This document shows, piece by piece, positions 1 through 6,554 of a DNA stretch of 35,231 bases. Position 1 is the stretch's first letter; every line of letters begins with the position of its first letter. The notes under the pieces are model-generated. The model had not been told where the DNA came from and searched no databases. It was given only the letters and a program-made list of their open reading frames with translations. Location: contig CATONX010000023.1 in the NCBI GenBank assembly GCA_951801675.1, positions 1-35,231 on the forward strand, in the 5' to 3' direction. Origin of the DNA: an uncultured Eubacteriales bacterium. Lineage in GTDB: Bacteria > Bacillota > Clostridia > Oscillospirales > Acutalibacteraceae. Both the position numbers and the translations under genes were made by a program.

Positions 1-62
1 CACCCGGAAAAACTCATCGCTACAAATAAGACCGCCAAAATCAACGCCATCGTTTTCTTCAT
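1..62 (-). CDS. N-terminus of a probable lipoprotein (partial)
   Basis: Only the first 20 codons lie in the window; the gene continues past the left edge. The start ATG is at 62, preceded by GGAGGTGAAGGAGCGTGAGG, which gives a strong ribosome site. The peptide begins MKKTMALILAVLFVAMSFSG, a short basic N-terminus followed by a hydrophobic core. The next codon starts TG, so it may be Cys, which would make a lipobox (FSG-C) for lipid attachment and export; Trp or stop cannot be excluded. Function is unknown. Its position matters: it lies only about 240 bases beyond the tail-chaperone gene, where a siphophage would carry its tape-measure gene, so the phage block ends here. Confidence 0.6.
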   Translation of the reverse strand, partial: MKKTMALILAVLFVAMSFSG

Positions 63-233
63 ACCCTCACGCTCCTTCACCTCCTAATTTACCACAATTT
101 CCATGTGATTACAAGTCGCAGACAAGCTGTAACTGAATCCCACCGTACGCGAAGGAGCGTTTCATGACAGCATCCAAAAGCCAGAAAAATCAGGAGCCTG
201 GGCGCGCAGCCCCGGCGGTTCCATGTCTGCCTT

Positions 234-290
234 CCGCCTTCCTTTGCCGAAAACCGCAGGAACGCGGCGCCCTTCGGAAAAGGAAGGCGG
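234..290. terminator. Large hairpin closing the phage-derived operon
   Basis: A perfect 12-bp inverted repeat (234-245 with 279-290, CCGCCTTCCTTT and its complement) continues inward with a CCGAA/TTCGG pairing and a CCGC/GCGG pairing. It starts 11 bases beyond the stop codon of the tail-chaperone extension on the minus strand. No clear U-run follows, so it may be a weak terminator, an RNA-processing structure or a remnant of a deleted junction. Confidence 0.5.
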
Positions 291-300
291 CATATTTGGG

Positions 301-911
301 TTATTCCTCTTCGATCTCATCGGCGTAAACCTCTTCCACCCGTTCCTTTGTCGGGTCGTTGATGTCGCCGTATTCGTCGAACATAGCCAGCAGCTCATCG
401 AAGTAATAGTCGTTGAGCATTTCCGACTTGGACATCCCTATGCTTTTTCCGATGGCGAGCCAGCGCTGAAACCAAAATTCTGTGCGCCCAGACTTTTCAG
501 CCGGCGCACGTTGCCGAAAAAATCCGACAGATCGTTCACCTCATAAAACGCAATCAGCAGATCGGTGAGTTCCTTAGGCGTCAGCCCATCCTCACATTCC
601 GGGTCCAAAAGCCGTTCCTCCGGAATGGAGAGGAAGGAACTCAGCAGGACGCACAGCTCCTTGGGCGCGATCACCAGCAGCCGGGTAATCAGGTCCAGCA
701 GCCCCTTTTTGTTGATGGTTTTGAAATACCCGAGGATTTCCTCGGCCGACTGTTCCGGAAACAGCTTTTCAAGCAGCATCGACGGCAGACTTTCCGCCGC
801 CTGCAGCACCTGCAAAAAACGCCCCACATTGAGCTTGGTAACCGCCACCCCATACATGGTTTTCTGAAGCGGTAAACTGGTTTTCAGGCTTTTATCCGTT
901 CGAAATAACAT
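301..911 (-). CDS. Tail assembly chaperone, -1 frameshift fusion (GT-type)
   Basis: Siphophages make two tail chaperones: a short frame-0 protein and a longer one produced by a -1 ribosomal frameshift, which recruit tail-tube subunits to the tape measure. Here ribosomes reading from 911 meet the slippery heptamer T TTT TTC at 522-516 (exactly in phase) and can slip to the -1 frame, which stays open for 71 more codons to the TAA at 303-301. The predicted fusion is about 203 residues. The extension reads ...FWFQRWLAIGKS... and ends in an acidic tail VYADEIEEE. No separate start with a good ribosome site is seen for the extension, which supports frameshifting. No tape-measure gene follows, so the usual partner is missing. 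Confidence comes from heptamer, phase, hairpin and open second frame together. Confidence 0.8.
438..911 (-). CDS. Tail assembly chaperone, frame-0 product (G-type)
   Basis: A 157-residue, mostly helical protein with no membrane segment. The start is placed at ATG 911, six bases after AAGGAGG; an upstream in-frame ATG at 917 directly abuts the ribosome site and is less likely. Identification rests on position (directly after the tail-tube gene), size, and the frameshift signal near its 3' end. The final residues (after Phe-Phe about 131-132) are replaced in the fusion product. An intrinsic terminator at 934-965 sits between tail tube and this gene, matching the lower expression that tail chaperones need relative to tube protein. 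Sequence alone does not assign a named family. Confidence 0.72.
   Translation of the reverse strand: MLFRTDKSLKTSLPLQKTMYGVAVTKLNVGRFLQVLQAAESLPSMLLEKLFPEQSAEEILGYFKTINKKGLLDLITRLLVIAPKELCVLLSSFLSIPEERLLDPECEDGLTPKELTDLLIAFYEVNDLSDFFGNVRRLKSLGAQNFGFSAGSPSEKA
482..522 (-). promoter_or_regulatory. Programmed -1 frameshift signal
   Basis: Slippery heptamer TTTTTTC (522-516) lies in the X XXY YYZ phase of the frame-0 gene. A six-base spacer (515-510) is followed by a perfect 7-bp stem, GTGCGCC (509-503) with GGCGCAC (488-482), around a 14-base loop. Heptamer, 5-9 base spacing and downstream stem are the three recognised elements of bacterial -1 frameshift sites. Confidence 0.82.
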
Positions 912-933
912 ATTCATCCTCCTTTTTGATTGG

Positions 934-965
934 AAAACCGCCCGGCTTTTTCATCAGCCGGGCGG
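934..965 (-). terminator. Intrinsic terminator between tail-tube and tail-chaperone genes
   Basis: Stem CCGCCCGGCT (938-947) with AGCCGGGCGG (956-965), 10 bp perfect, 8-base loop, followed on the minus strand by TTTT. It probably lowers transcription of the chaperone gene relative to the abundant tail-tube gene. A second short stem (GGCGCTG...CAGCGCC, about 1003-1023) lies just upstream. Confidence 0.7.
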
Positions 966-1049
966 CAGCGTGTTTGAGCTTTCTGTGTCCAAAGCCGAAG
1001 GGGCGCTGTGTATTCTCAGCGCCGCCATCCGCCCTTGGCCGGGACATAA

Positions 1050-1637
1050 TTAGGCGCCCTGGTTTGCCGGCAGCTTGTCGATGGACTCCAGCCAGGTCAG
1101 AGCCTCGCCTTTGGCCACATCCTTGGTAGCGCGAATTTTGCCGTCGATGCGGCGGGGCCGCGCCTGAATCTTGAGCACATAGTCCTGGGCTTCCGTGGAG
1201 GACGCACGAGTCTTGTGGGAAACCGAGTAGCTCATCAGCTGGCAGCTGTGATAGCGGTAAAGGCGGTAGCCCATATCGCTCTTGAGAGCGCTGAAGGTCA
1301 GGGCGAAGGTGTTGGTTTCATCCAGTGCGCCTTCCTCCAGAACGCCGTCTTCGCCGATGCTCAGACCCAGAATTTCAGACAAGGTGTTGAGGTCCATCTC
1401 ATGCACCGTGACCTCCAGATCGGTGGTAGCCCATACGTTTTCGGTGTACCAGTTGGGATCGTCGTCGCCGGAAATGGCCGCCGCCGTCTTATTGTCGGTG
1501 ACGGTGCAGGAAACCGCGCCGGTCAGTGCATAGCGGGAATCCTCAGACAGCAGGCCGTAAGCCTCCACCTCGTCCTGCACATCGGTAAAGACATTGAGAT
1601 TTGCAAAACCCTTCAAAAATTTCTTTGCATTTGCCAT
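1050..1637 (-). CDS. Phage major tail (tube) protein
   Basis: A 195-residue protein resembling major tail proteins of long non-contractile phage tails, which stack as rings to form the tube. It starts MANAKKFLKGFANLNVF at ATG 1637, eight bases after AGGAGG; an ATG two codons earlier is too close to the ribosome site. The sequence is beta-rich, rich in Thr, Asp and Glu, and lacks a signal peptide or membrane segment, as expected for a virion protein. It follows the tail-terminator gene by 12 bases and precedes a terminator and the chaperone gene: the canonical siphophage order. The call rests on order plus overall resemblance; no catalytic motif exists to confirm it. Confidence 0.75.
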   Translation of the reverse strand: MANAKKFLKGFANLNVFTDVQDEVEAYGLLSEDSRYALTGAVSCTVTDNKTAAAISGDDDPNWYTENVWATTDLEVTVHEMDLNTLSEILGLSIGEDGVLEEGALDETNTFALTFSALKSDMGYRLYRYHSCQLMSYSVSHKTRASSTEAQDYVLKIQARPRRIDGKIRATKDVAKGEALTWLESIDKLPANQGA

Positions 1638-1649
1638 AAACATTACCTC

Positions 1650-2024
1650 CTAATTTTCGCCCCATAGGGCCAATTCAAAATAGAATGTGACATGCGGCGT
1701 AGCGCCGCGTTCCAGAAGCAGCGGCCCCCTGCGGGGGCGCGCAATGCAGAAAACGTCGTCGGTCAAAGCCAGGAGGGACTCCTCCGTCCCGCTGTCGAGC
1801 AGGAGAAAGAGCTCCCGGCAGACCTGATTCGCTTCCTTATAGGTGCCCCGGCGCACCTGAACCTGAACAAACTGTACGCCGGTCCCATCATTGATTTCCG
1901 CCAACATATGTTCCCACTTTTTCAAATAAATTGCGTCCCGCTGGACCGTTGGGTCAGGCAGATAATCAAGATAGACATGGTGATAGCCCTGATCGGCCAG
2001 AAATGTGCGAATCGCCTCCAGCAT
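1650..2024 (-). CDS. Phage tail terminator / minor capsid-like protein
   Basis: A 124-residue protein beginning MLEAIRTFLADQGYHHVYLD. Its start overlaps the previous stop (TGATG at 2026-2022) and has GGGAGG upstream, so it is translationally coupled. Size, an N-terminal helix followed by beta-rich sequence, and the position between an HK97-gp10-like gene and the tail tube fit the tail terminator that caps the tube before head joining. The family is inferred mainly from gene order. Confidence 0.6.
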   Translation of the reverse strand: MLEAIRTFLADQGYHHVYLDYLPDPTVQRDAIYLKKWEHMLAEINDGTGVQFVQVQVRRGTYKEANQVCRELFLLLDSGTEESLLALTDDVFCIARPRRGPLLLERGATPHVTFYFELALWGEN

Positions 2025-2452
2025 CAATCGTCCTCCCTTTCTGTGTGGATCGCTCGCTTGATTTCCCGGATGAGATGTTCCCGGCCGGACAATGCGGCCC
2101 GTTCCAAAAACTTGGATTCTCCCACCGCGTGAGCAACATCCGTGTGCTCATGAACCTTTGCCGCATAAGGAGCGGCAAAGGACAGGGTAACTTGCCTTGC
2201 GCCCCTGGGAGCAGCCCCATTGAGCACTTTCATTGAGCCGTCCTTCTGGCCCACGGCAAAGGGAACACCGTCCGCCGTCAGCTGTGCGCTTTCCCGCAAG
2301 GCGCCGGTTTTTGCCGGCGCACGGGAAACCGCATCAGCGCCGATCTGGAGAGCGGCCGAAAGAAGCGCCTCCTCACAGCCGGTTTCCAACTCGTCCGCGA
2401 TACAGGCGAGCTCCTCTTCCAGTTCGGCCAGCCTGGTGGAAAATTCGCTCAT
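2024..2452 (-). CDS. HK97 gp10-like head-tail/tail completion protein
   Basis: A 142-residue protein of the HK97-gp10-like type, small proteins acting at the head-tail interface or tail completion. The N-terminus is a long charged helix (LAELEEELACIADELE), followed by the family-like stretch RAPAKTGALRESAQL around residues 60-75 and a region around YAAKVHEHTD typical of these proteins (Y-A-x-x-V-H-E-H). The start at 2452 overlaps the previous stop (ATGA), the third coupled junction in this operon. A longer upstream frame has no ribosome site and would overlap the previous gene extensively. Confidence 0.75.
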   Translation of the reverse strand: MSEFSTRLAELEEELACIADELETGCEEALLSAALQIGADAVSRAPAKTGALRESAQLTADGVPFAVGQKDGSMKVLNGAAPRGARQVTLSFAAPYAAKVHEHTDVAHAVGESKFLERAALSGREHLIREIKRAIHTEREDD

Positions 2453-2751
2453 AACGCCGCCTCCCAGTGATCGATTCCACCGAAGAGGGAAAGAACAGGG
2501 GTGACTGCGCGTACCGTCCGGTCGCGCCCTCCCAGCGTCAAAACATCGCCGGGACAAAGCAAAACCGGAGAAAGAAAAACAGCCGATGAGGTGATTTCTT
2601 CACCGGTTTCGGTTACGGCGCGGGCTGCCCCGGGCCGAAACCGGCCGGCAACCGGCAGGGGAGATGCGTAGACCGGATCTCCGCACACATCCACCTTTTT
2701 CAGCCGTCTGAGGGCCGCATAACTAGAAAAACCAGACTGGAATAAACTCAT
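2449..2751 (-). CDS. Phage head-closure-like protein
   Basis: A 100-residue protein starting MSLFQSGFSSYAALRRLKKV. Its ATG overlaps the stop of the connector gene (ATGA at 2751-2748). Small size, predicted beta character (CPGDVLTLGGRDRTVRAVTP) and location between connector and gp10-like genes fit a head-closure or stopper protein that seals the connector before tail attachment. Homology cannot be shown by eye; the assignment is positional. Confidence 0.55.
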   Translation of the reverse strand: MSLFQSGFSSYAALRRLKKVDVCGDPVYASPLPVAGRFRPGAARAVTETGEEITSSAVFLSPVLLCPGDVLTLGGRDRTVRAVTPVLSLFGGIDHWEAAL

Positions 2752-3176
2752 ATCACGCCCGCGCCCCCTCTCAGATAGGGACGCATCAGCTGTTCGGCCC
2801 GCCTGGAAATCAGGCGTCCCCGCCGTCCCAGATAGGTTTCTGAGGCATCGGCGACGGCCGCCGCCGAAACACCCTGCTGTTCCAGGCGTTCCCGCGGGGC
2901 GAAAGAGGAATCTGCCAGGGCCAGCGCCTCAAACACCTGCGCTTCCTTTACTGCCGTCGGCACCTGTTCCTGTCCCGCCCGGGGGAAAGCCAGTGCCTGC
3001 CCTTCCTGTGCCGGACGTCCCCGTAAGGGCAGCAGATCAATGCGACCCGCTGCGGTTATAAGCAGACGCAGGCGTTCCATTTGGGGCCGCGCCAGCCATT
3101 CCTCCATTCCCACCTGATTGAGAAGAATCTGCTGTGCCTCTTCCAAAGAGACATAGCTTTTTTTATTGGTTTGCAT
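2748..3176 (-). CDS. Head-tail connector (gp6/DnaT-like family)
   Basis: A 142-residue protein of the phage group often auto-annotated as DnaT-like ssDNA-binding but located as a head-tail connector. Visible hallmarks are SYVSLEEAQQIL near the start, a central segment with GRPAQEGQALAFPR (compare the G-R/W-K-G...Q-A-L-A-W/F-P-R signature) and a Val-Pro-x-Ala-Val-Lys-E-A helix. The start is ATG 3176 after GAAAGGATGTGGAAC. In complete phages scaffold and capsid genes separate it from the portal; here only 116 gene-free bases do. Confidence 0.7.
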   Translation of the reverse strand: MQTNKKSYVSLEEAQQILLNQVGMEEWLARPQMERLRLLITAAGRIDLLPLRGRPAQEGQALAFPRAGQEQVPTAVKEAQVFEALALADSSFAPRERLEQQGVSAAAVADASETYLGRRGRLISRRAEQLMRPYLRGGAGVI

Positions 3177-3292
3177 GTTCCACATCCTTTCGTCCGGCGG
3201 AAAGGACCGCCGGGCATTTCGCAAAACACAGATCTGCCTGAACGAGAACTCTTACGCCAGAATCAATGCTCTCCTGCGCAGCCTTGCATTAC
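3177..3292 (-). other. Portal-connector junction lacking head genes
   Basis: These bases hold no gene in any frame. Scaffold, maturation protease and major capsid genes normally sit here. A small GC stem (GGCGG...CCGCC about 3187-3210) precedes the connector ribosome site. It reads as a deletion junction, or as the natural structure of a reduced element. Confidence 0.5.
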
Positions 3293-4456
3293 TCAGACGA
3301 GGCCGGTAACGCTCCCGTCCAAAGGCCACCGGAGAGAAAAGTCGTCGGCCGTCAGGGAAATTCCGTTTTTCTGCGCCAACATACACAGGATTTTCTTGAC
3401 CGCGGAATTGTTTCGATTGAGAATCCGCCTGGCCTTTTCCTGCATCTGCGTGCTTGCAGCCGTTGCTTCGCCGCCTGTCTGGATGCAAGGGCTAAGACCG
3501 GACAGAAGGGACAATTGCTTGAGCAGTGCGTCGATTTCTGCGAAGCTTTCCTCTAGTTTCCCATCCCAGGTCAGGTATTGCATTTGCGGCGTTGCGCCTT
3601 CGTCTCTGGAAAAATAGCTGCCGGACTTGTACACGTATTCGCCCGCCGCCTCGTCGAACTCCAGACAGTCGGAAGGACCCGTCAGGGAAGGGGAGGAGTG
3701 CCGGTCGAGAACACGATCTACGCAGGCAAATCTCCACAGCAGCTTTTGCACCAGAGAATGGATAGGGGCATAATCGTCCACCCCAAAGAGATCACCCGAA
3801 TGAGTCAGGTTGGTCAGTACCTGTACAGCCTGTTCGGAAAACCCGGTTTCCACGATCTGCGGATCGCCGTCGAGCGTACCAATCCGGCCGCTTTCTTCCT
3901 CGAACGCATACCGCCGCTTTTCTACCTGTCCGGCCGTATGGATTTCCACCAAAAGCGCGGTATTTCGTCCATTCTCATCCGGGTCGGCCGGCCAGGCCAG
4001 TACCTGGGCGGTCACGGTCCTGCCATCCTCTGGATCAAGAATGGGAAACCAGTATTTGGGTGGAATCAGGGTAATGGTCTCTCCAGTCAGCTTGCATACG
4101 GCGTTGCCGAACCGGGAGACATCCAAAAACGCTTCGTAGAGACATACACCGATTTCTTTTTGCTCCAGCAGACGGGCCATTGTATCCGCAGCTGTTTCGG
4201 ATTCCGCTACAGGCCCGCTCCCGCAGACCAGGTCCGCCATTTTCGCAGACAGAGCTTGGTGATAGCACAAAAACAGATCTACCTGTTCGTCTCGGATTCG
4301 GCGCGCCTGCGCCAGATGCTGAAAGTCTTCCCTCCAAGAATCGGGAAGTACGCAAAGAAACAACTGCTCATTGGTGTGGTATTGATTGAGTCGGTCGGCT
4401 TCTGAGGCCGGCGGATACGCCTGCCCCGGTGAAAGCCAGTTCAAATTGGTGAGCAC
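3293..4456 (-). CDS. Phage portal protein
   Basis: The portal is the dodecameric ring at the phage head vertex through which DNA passes. This copy has 387 residues from the GTG at 4456, which follows AAAGGAGG by six bases and begins (M)LTNLNWLSPGQAYPPASEAD. Portal-like features are an early Tyr-His-x-Asn-Glu segment, the motif FLDVSRFGNAVCKL around residue 120, IPPKYWFPILDPEDGR shortly after, and a C-terminal region SLLSGLSPCIQTGGEATAAS. It is shorter than many portals (often 420-500 residues) and ends abruptly after SLRWPLDG, where relatives usually continue, so the C-terminus may be trimmed. The upstream frame to 4591 is open but lacks a ribosome site. Confidence 0.75.
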   Translation of the reverse strand: MLTNLNWLSPGQAYPPASEADRLNQYHTNEQLFLCVLPDSWREDFQHLAQARRIRDEQVDLFLCYHQALSAKMADLVCGSGPVAESETAADTMARLLEQKEIGVCLYEAFLDVSRFGNAVCKLTGETITLIPPKYWFPILDPEDGRTVTAQVLAWPADPDENGRNTALLVEIHTAGQVEKRRYAFEEESGRIGTLDGDPQIVETGFSEQAVQVLTNLTHSGDLFGVDDYAPIHSLVQKLLWRFACVDRVLDRHSSPSLTGPSDCLEFDEAAGEYVYKSGSYFSRDEGATPQMQYLTWDGKLEESFAEIDALLKQLSLLSGLSPCIQTGGEATAASTQMQEKARRILNRNNSAVKKILCMLAQKNGISLTADDFSLRWPLDGSVTGLV

Positions 4457-4725
4457 GGAGCACCTCCTTTGGAGAATTGCCGATACGCCTGCTTGCATGG
4501 AAGGCCCATCGGCGTTGGTTTGCGTCAAATGCTGACAATGACTGCATATGGATTTAGCAGGGCCCTGATAAAAAGGCAATCGTGCGTCCAAACCCGCGGC
4601 AACATCCTTGCAGACGGGCCGCCTTTTTCATGAGAACGACCCGTCCTAAAAAAGGAGAAGCAGTCAGCGCCGGTATTGTCCGCAGCGGCCCGCCCCGGCG
4701 CGGTTGGCGGGGAGTGGGTGGTGCC
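4457..4725 (-). other. Regulator-portal gap lacking terminase genes
   Basis: About 270 bases separate the regulator stop from the portal start, where phages place small and large terminase genes (together roughly 1.8-2.2 kb). Only a 25-codon frame starting MKKAARLQGCCRG (start about 4631) is present; it has no homology I recognise and its ribosome site (AGGACGGG) is poor. No terminase motif is visible in any frame. Confidence 0.45.
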
Positions 4726-5172
4726 TTAACCAATCCCACTGCTATGATTATCGCACATATGTTCGTGACAAAGGGGACAATTGCTGCGATTTTTTAGATA
4801 GCGGTAGCAGATTTTTTTCACGCTGTCTTCCGAATTGCCGGGAATACGGGCCGCCACCTCGCTCCAAAGGAATCCGTCCAAAAATCGCAGAGACAGCACC
4901 AACCGTGTCAGACTGTCGTCCACCGATGCAATAAACCGCGTAAGTCTGGCATATTCTGCTGCGACTTGTCTGGATTTTTCCAAAAGCGCGTTTTTAATAT
5001 CCGCAATTTCCGCTGCCAACGCCGTCTTATCTGTCATTTTGCTTGACGGCGGAAGCCCGGTCAGCGTGGCAGTGCAGCCGGTGGCAGCTGCTGTTAATTC
5101 AGCCAGCCGTCTTTTTTCTTCTTCCAGTTCCAACTTTAGATAGCTAAGCTGGGATAGATCCTTGACCGTCAT
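4726..5172 (-). CDS. Phage late-operon activator, sigma-region-4-like (RinA/ArpU/DUF1492 type)
   Basis: A 148-residue predicted DNA-binding protein. The start MTVKDLSQLSYLKLELEEEK is chosen because ATG 5172 follows AAAGGAG. The N-terminal two thirds is a charged coiled coil (LKLELEEEKRRLAELTAA and AEIADIKNALLEKSRQVAAE). The C-terminus contains LVLSLRFLDGFLWSEVAARI, then SEDSVKKICYRYLK, a sigma-70 region-4-like helix-turn-helix as in phage late regulators that switch on packaging and morphogenesis genes. It is the first gene of the minus-strand operon, as in intact prophages. A Cys pair (CPLC) with a following His lies at the C-terminus. The exact family is uncertain, but a sigma-like DNA-binding role is well supported. 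Confidence 0.72.
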   Translation of the reverse strand: MTVKDLSQLSYLKLELEEEKRRLAELTAAATGCTATLTGLPPSSKMTDKTALAAEIADIKNALLEKSRQVAAEYARLTRFIASVDDSLTRLVLSLRFLDGFLWSEVAARIPGNSEDSVKKICYRYLKNRSNCPLCHEHMCDNHSSGIG

Positions 5173-5512
5173 TTTATCTAATCTCCTTTCGTATCGGTTC
5201 CTCTTCGTTTGCCATATATCGATGAGCCGCTCGTTTCCCACCGAAAAGCACATGATTACAGGAATTCTTTTGCTTTTTTACTATATCGCGTTTCCTCGCT
5301 TTTGACTATGGATTTGGCCTTTCTTTGCACAAAGCCTGCAACGCGTAAAATTCTAGAAAAAGCCTTCTCATTTCGGCAAAAACGAGACTTAAAATCCACA
5401 GGAAAGCTCCGTGCTTCTTAACCGGCAGGTTGCTCTCATAGAAAACAGTACCGCCTCCCGGTTTTGTGCATACACTGGTAGTACTCTTCACCCAGACAAG
5501 GAGAATGCAGAC
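5173..5512. other. Divergent intergenic region of the phage-derived block
   Basis: These 340 bases separate the minus-strand activator from the plus-strand pair. No convincing gene is present; short frames lack ribosome sites. The region must hold both divergent promoters, but neither strand shows a clean -35/-10 pair, so at least one may depend on an activator or alternative sigma factor. Confidence 0.4.
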
Positions 5513-5896
5513 ATGCAGGATATAGGACCGTGCCGTCTTGGCATCGTCTGTGAGATACGGGGCGGTGGTTTTGAATGGTTTTGCGCGCAGGTCTACGATT
5601 GCCGCGGCCAATGCCTGTGCCAATGCTGCTGCCCCTCTTCTGGTACGCAATGGCTGACGGTTCCGATACCAGGAGAATATAAAATCCGCGTCAGCGCCGG
5701 TCCGTATGGCCAAGTGAACCCGCTGTGCGCATACCGCTGGGTGCATGTAGCGAGGTCTGCGCCAGTCATCGAGCATTTTGTTTTCAGCCGGCATCCATCC
5801 GTGTGTATGCAAGTTCGCTTCACCCTCAAGGACGCCGCCTATCCGGACCTGCCGATTGAAGGAGGAACCCTGTTTCTATGGCCCAATACGTTGTAA
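5513..5896 (+). CDS. Cysteine-rich protein of unknown function
   Basis: A 127-residue protein with 11 cysteines, including the cluster C-L-C-Q-C-C-C at residues 34-40 (others at 7, 13, 24, 30, 72 and 98). There is no signal peptide or membrane segment. Pattern such as EYKIRVSAGPYGQ and MQVRFTLKDAAYPDLP suggests a beta-sandwich, possibly prealbumin-like. The start at 5513 follows AAGGAG by nine bases. It overlaps the next gene by 19 bases and the pair is transcribed away from the phage late operon. The clustered cysteines could bind metal or an iron-sulfur centre, or cross-link a particle component; none of this can be shown here. I do not recognise the family. Confidence 0.55.
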   Translation: MQDIGPCRLGIVCEIRGGGFEWFCAQVYDCRGQCLCQCCCPSSGTQWLTVPIPGEYKIRVSAGPYGQVNPLCAYRWVHVARSAPVIEHFVFSRHPSVCMQVRFTLKDAAYPDLPIEGGTLFLWPNTL

Positions 5897-6429
5897 CCAT
5901 CACAAACGGCACAGGAAGCCAAGTTTTGCCCAAGGGCAAATATGATGTCACCGCATCCGTCCCCGGCTATGCCGGAACGCTTGACCCCTCGACTTTCACC
6001 GCTTCTGAGTTGGAAGGAAACCAATCCTTTACCATTGCGGCAACCGGAACCATCACCCTCCATGTCAATGATACCGGTGCCTCCGGCGGAACCCCCGTAA
6101 CCTCCGGGAGCTTTATCCGCTGCAACAGCGACGGGACTGAAACCTACGGTACCGCGAAACCCATCGACGCGATGGGCGCTTGTACCTTTGATTTCGTTCC
6201 CTTTGGAACCTCTGAAGCTCCGATCGATGTATACGTCAAGCAGTTGACATCGGACGAAACCCATAACGTTCATCCAGGCGTGGTTACCGTCAGTATGAGT
6301 GAACCGAATCAAACCCAATATGTGCAGAATACTCCCGCCGCCCTCCAGTCGTTCACCTTTGCCGATGCGAACTATGCCGGCCTGAATCTGAACGGTACCC
6401 TGACGTTCGAAGGCCCACAGGAAAGCTGA
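5878..6429 (+). CDS. Beta-rich (Ig/prealbumin-like) protein of unknown function
   Basis: A 183-residue protein starting MAQYVVTITNGTGSQVLPKG. It is rich in Thr, Ser and Gly and reads as two or three beta modules: residues 1-60 (GKYDVTASVPGYAGTL), 60-140 (TITLHVNDTGASGGTPVTSG) and a C-terminal stretch resembling a tail-tube or decoration fold. There is no signal peptide or LPXTG anchor, so phage structural or cytoplasmic roles are more likely than a cell-wall adhesin. Its start lies 12 bases after AAGGAGG inside the upstream gene, so translation is coupled. A strong terminator follows. Function unknown; a structural or decoration protein of the phage-derived element is my best guess. Confidence 0.6.
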   Translation: MAQYVVTITNGTGSQVLPKGKYDVTASVPGYAGTLDPSTFTASELEGNQSFTIAATGTITLHVNDTGASGGTPVTSGSFIRCNSDGTETYGTAKPIDAMGACTFDFVPFGTSEAPIDVYVKQLTSDETHNVHPGVVTVSMSEPNQTQYVQNTPAALQSFTFADANYAGLNLNGTLTFEGPQES

Positions 6430-6451
6430 CGACTTTCTCATAAAATGAACC

Positions 6452-6490
6452 GGCCCGCCGCAAATATAAGCGGCGGGCCAGTCCTATTTT
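6452..6490 (+). terminator. Intrinsic terminator after the Cys-rich/beta-rich pair
   Basis: Perfect 10-bp stem GGCCCGCCGC (6452-6461) with GCGGCGGGCC (6470-6479), 8-base AT loop, then AGTCCTATTTT. Confidence 0.85.
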
Positions 6491-6554
6491 CCATATAGTA
6501 TTTATGAAAGAATCGTGAGAGCTATAAAAAAAGGGAGACTCTTGTCACTCCCTG

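Noticed and set aside
162-398. Minus-strand frame after the tail chaperone (78 codons)
   Set aside because: It overlaps the frameshift extension, which explains the same DNA better; it has no ribosome site and runs through the palindrome at 234-290.
4554-4739. Short minus-strand frame between regulator and portal, possible terminase remnant
   Set aside because: No terminase motif or similarity is visible, and the composition (Pro/Arg-rich start, Cys pair) looks like random GC-rich sequence.
1-5172. A complete, inducible prophage
   Set aside because: Integrase, repressor, replication, terminase, capsid, tape measure, lysis and tail-fibre genes are not seen in the window; only a late-operon subset is present.
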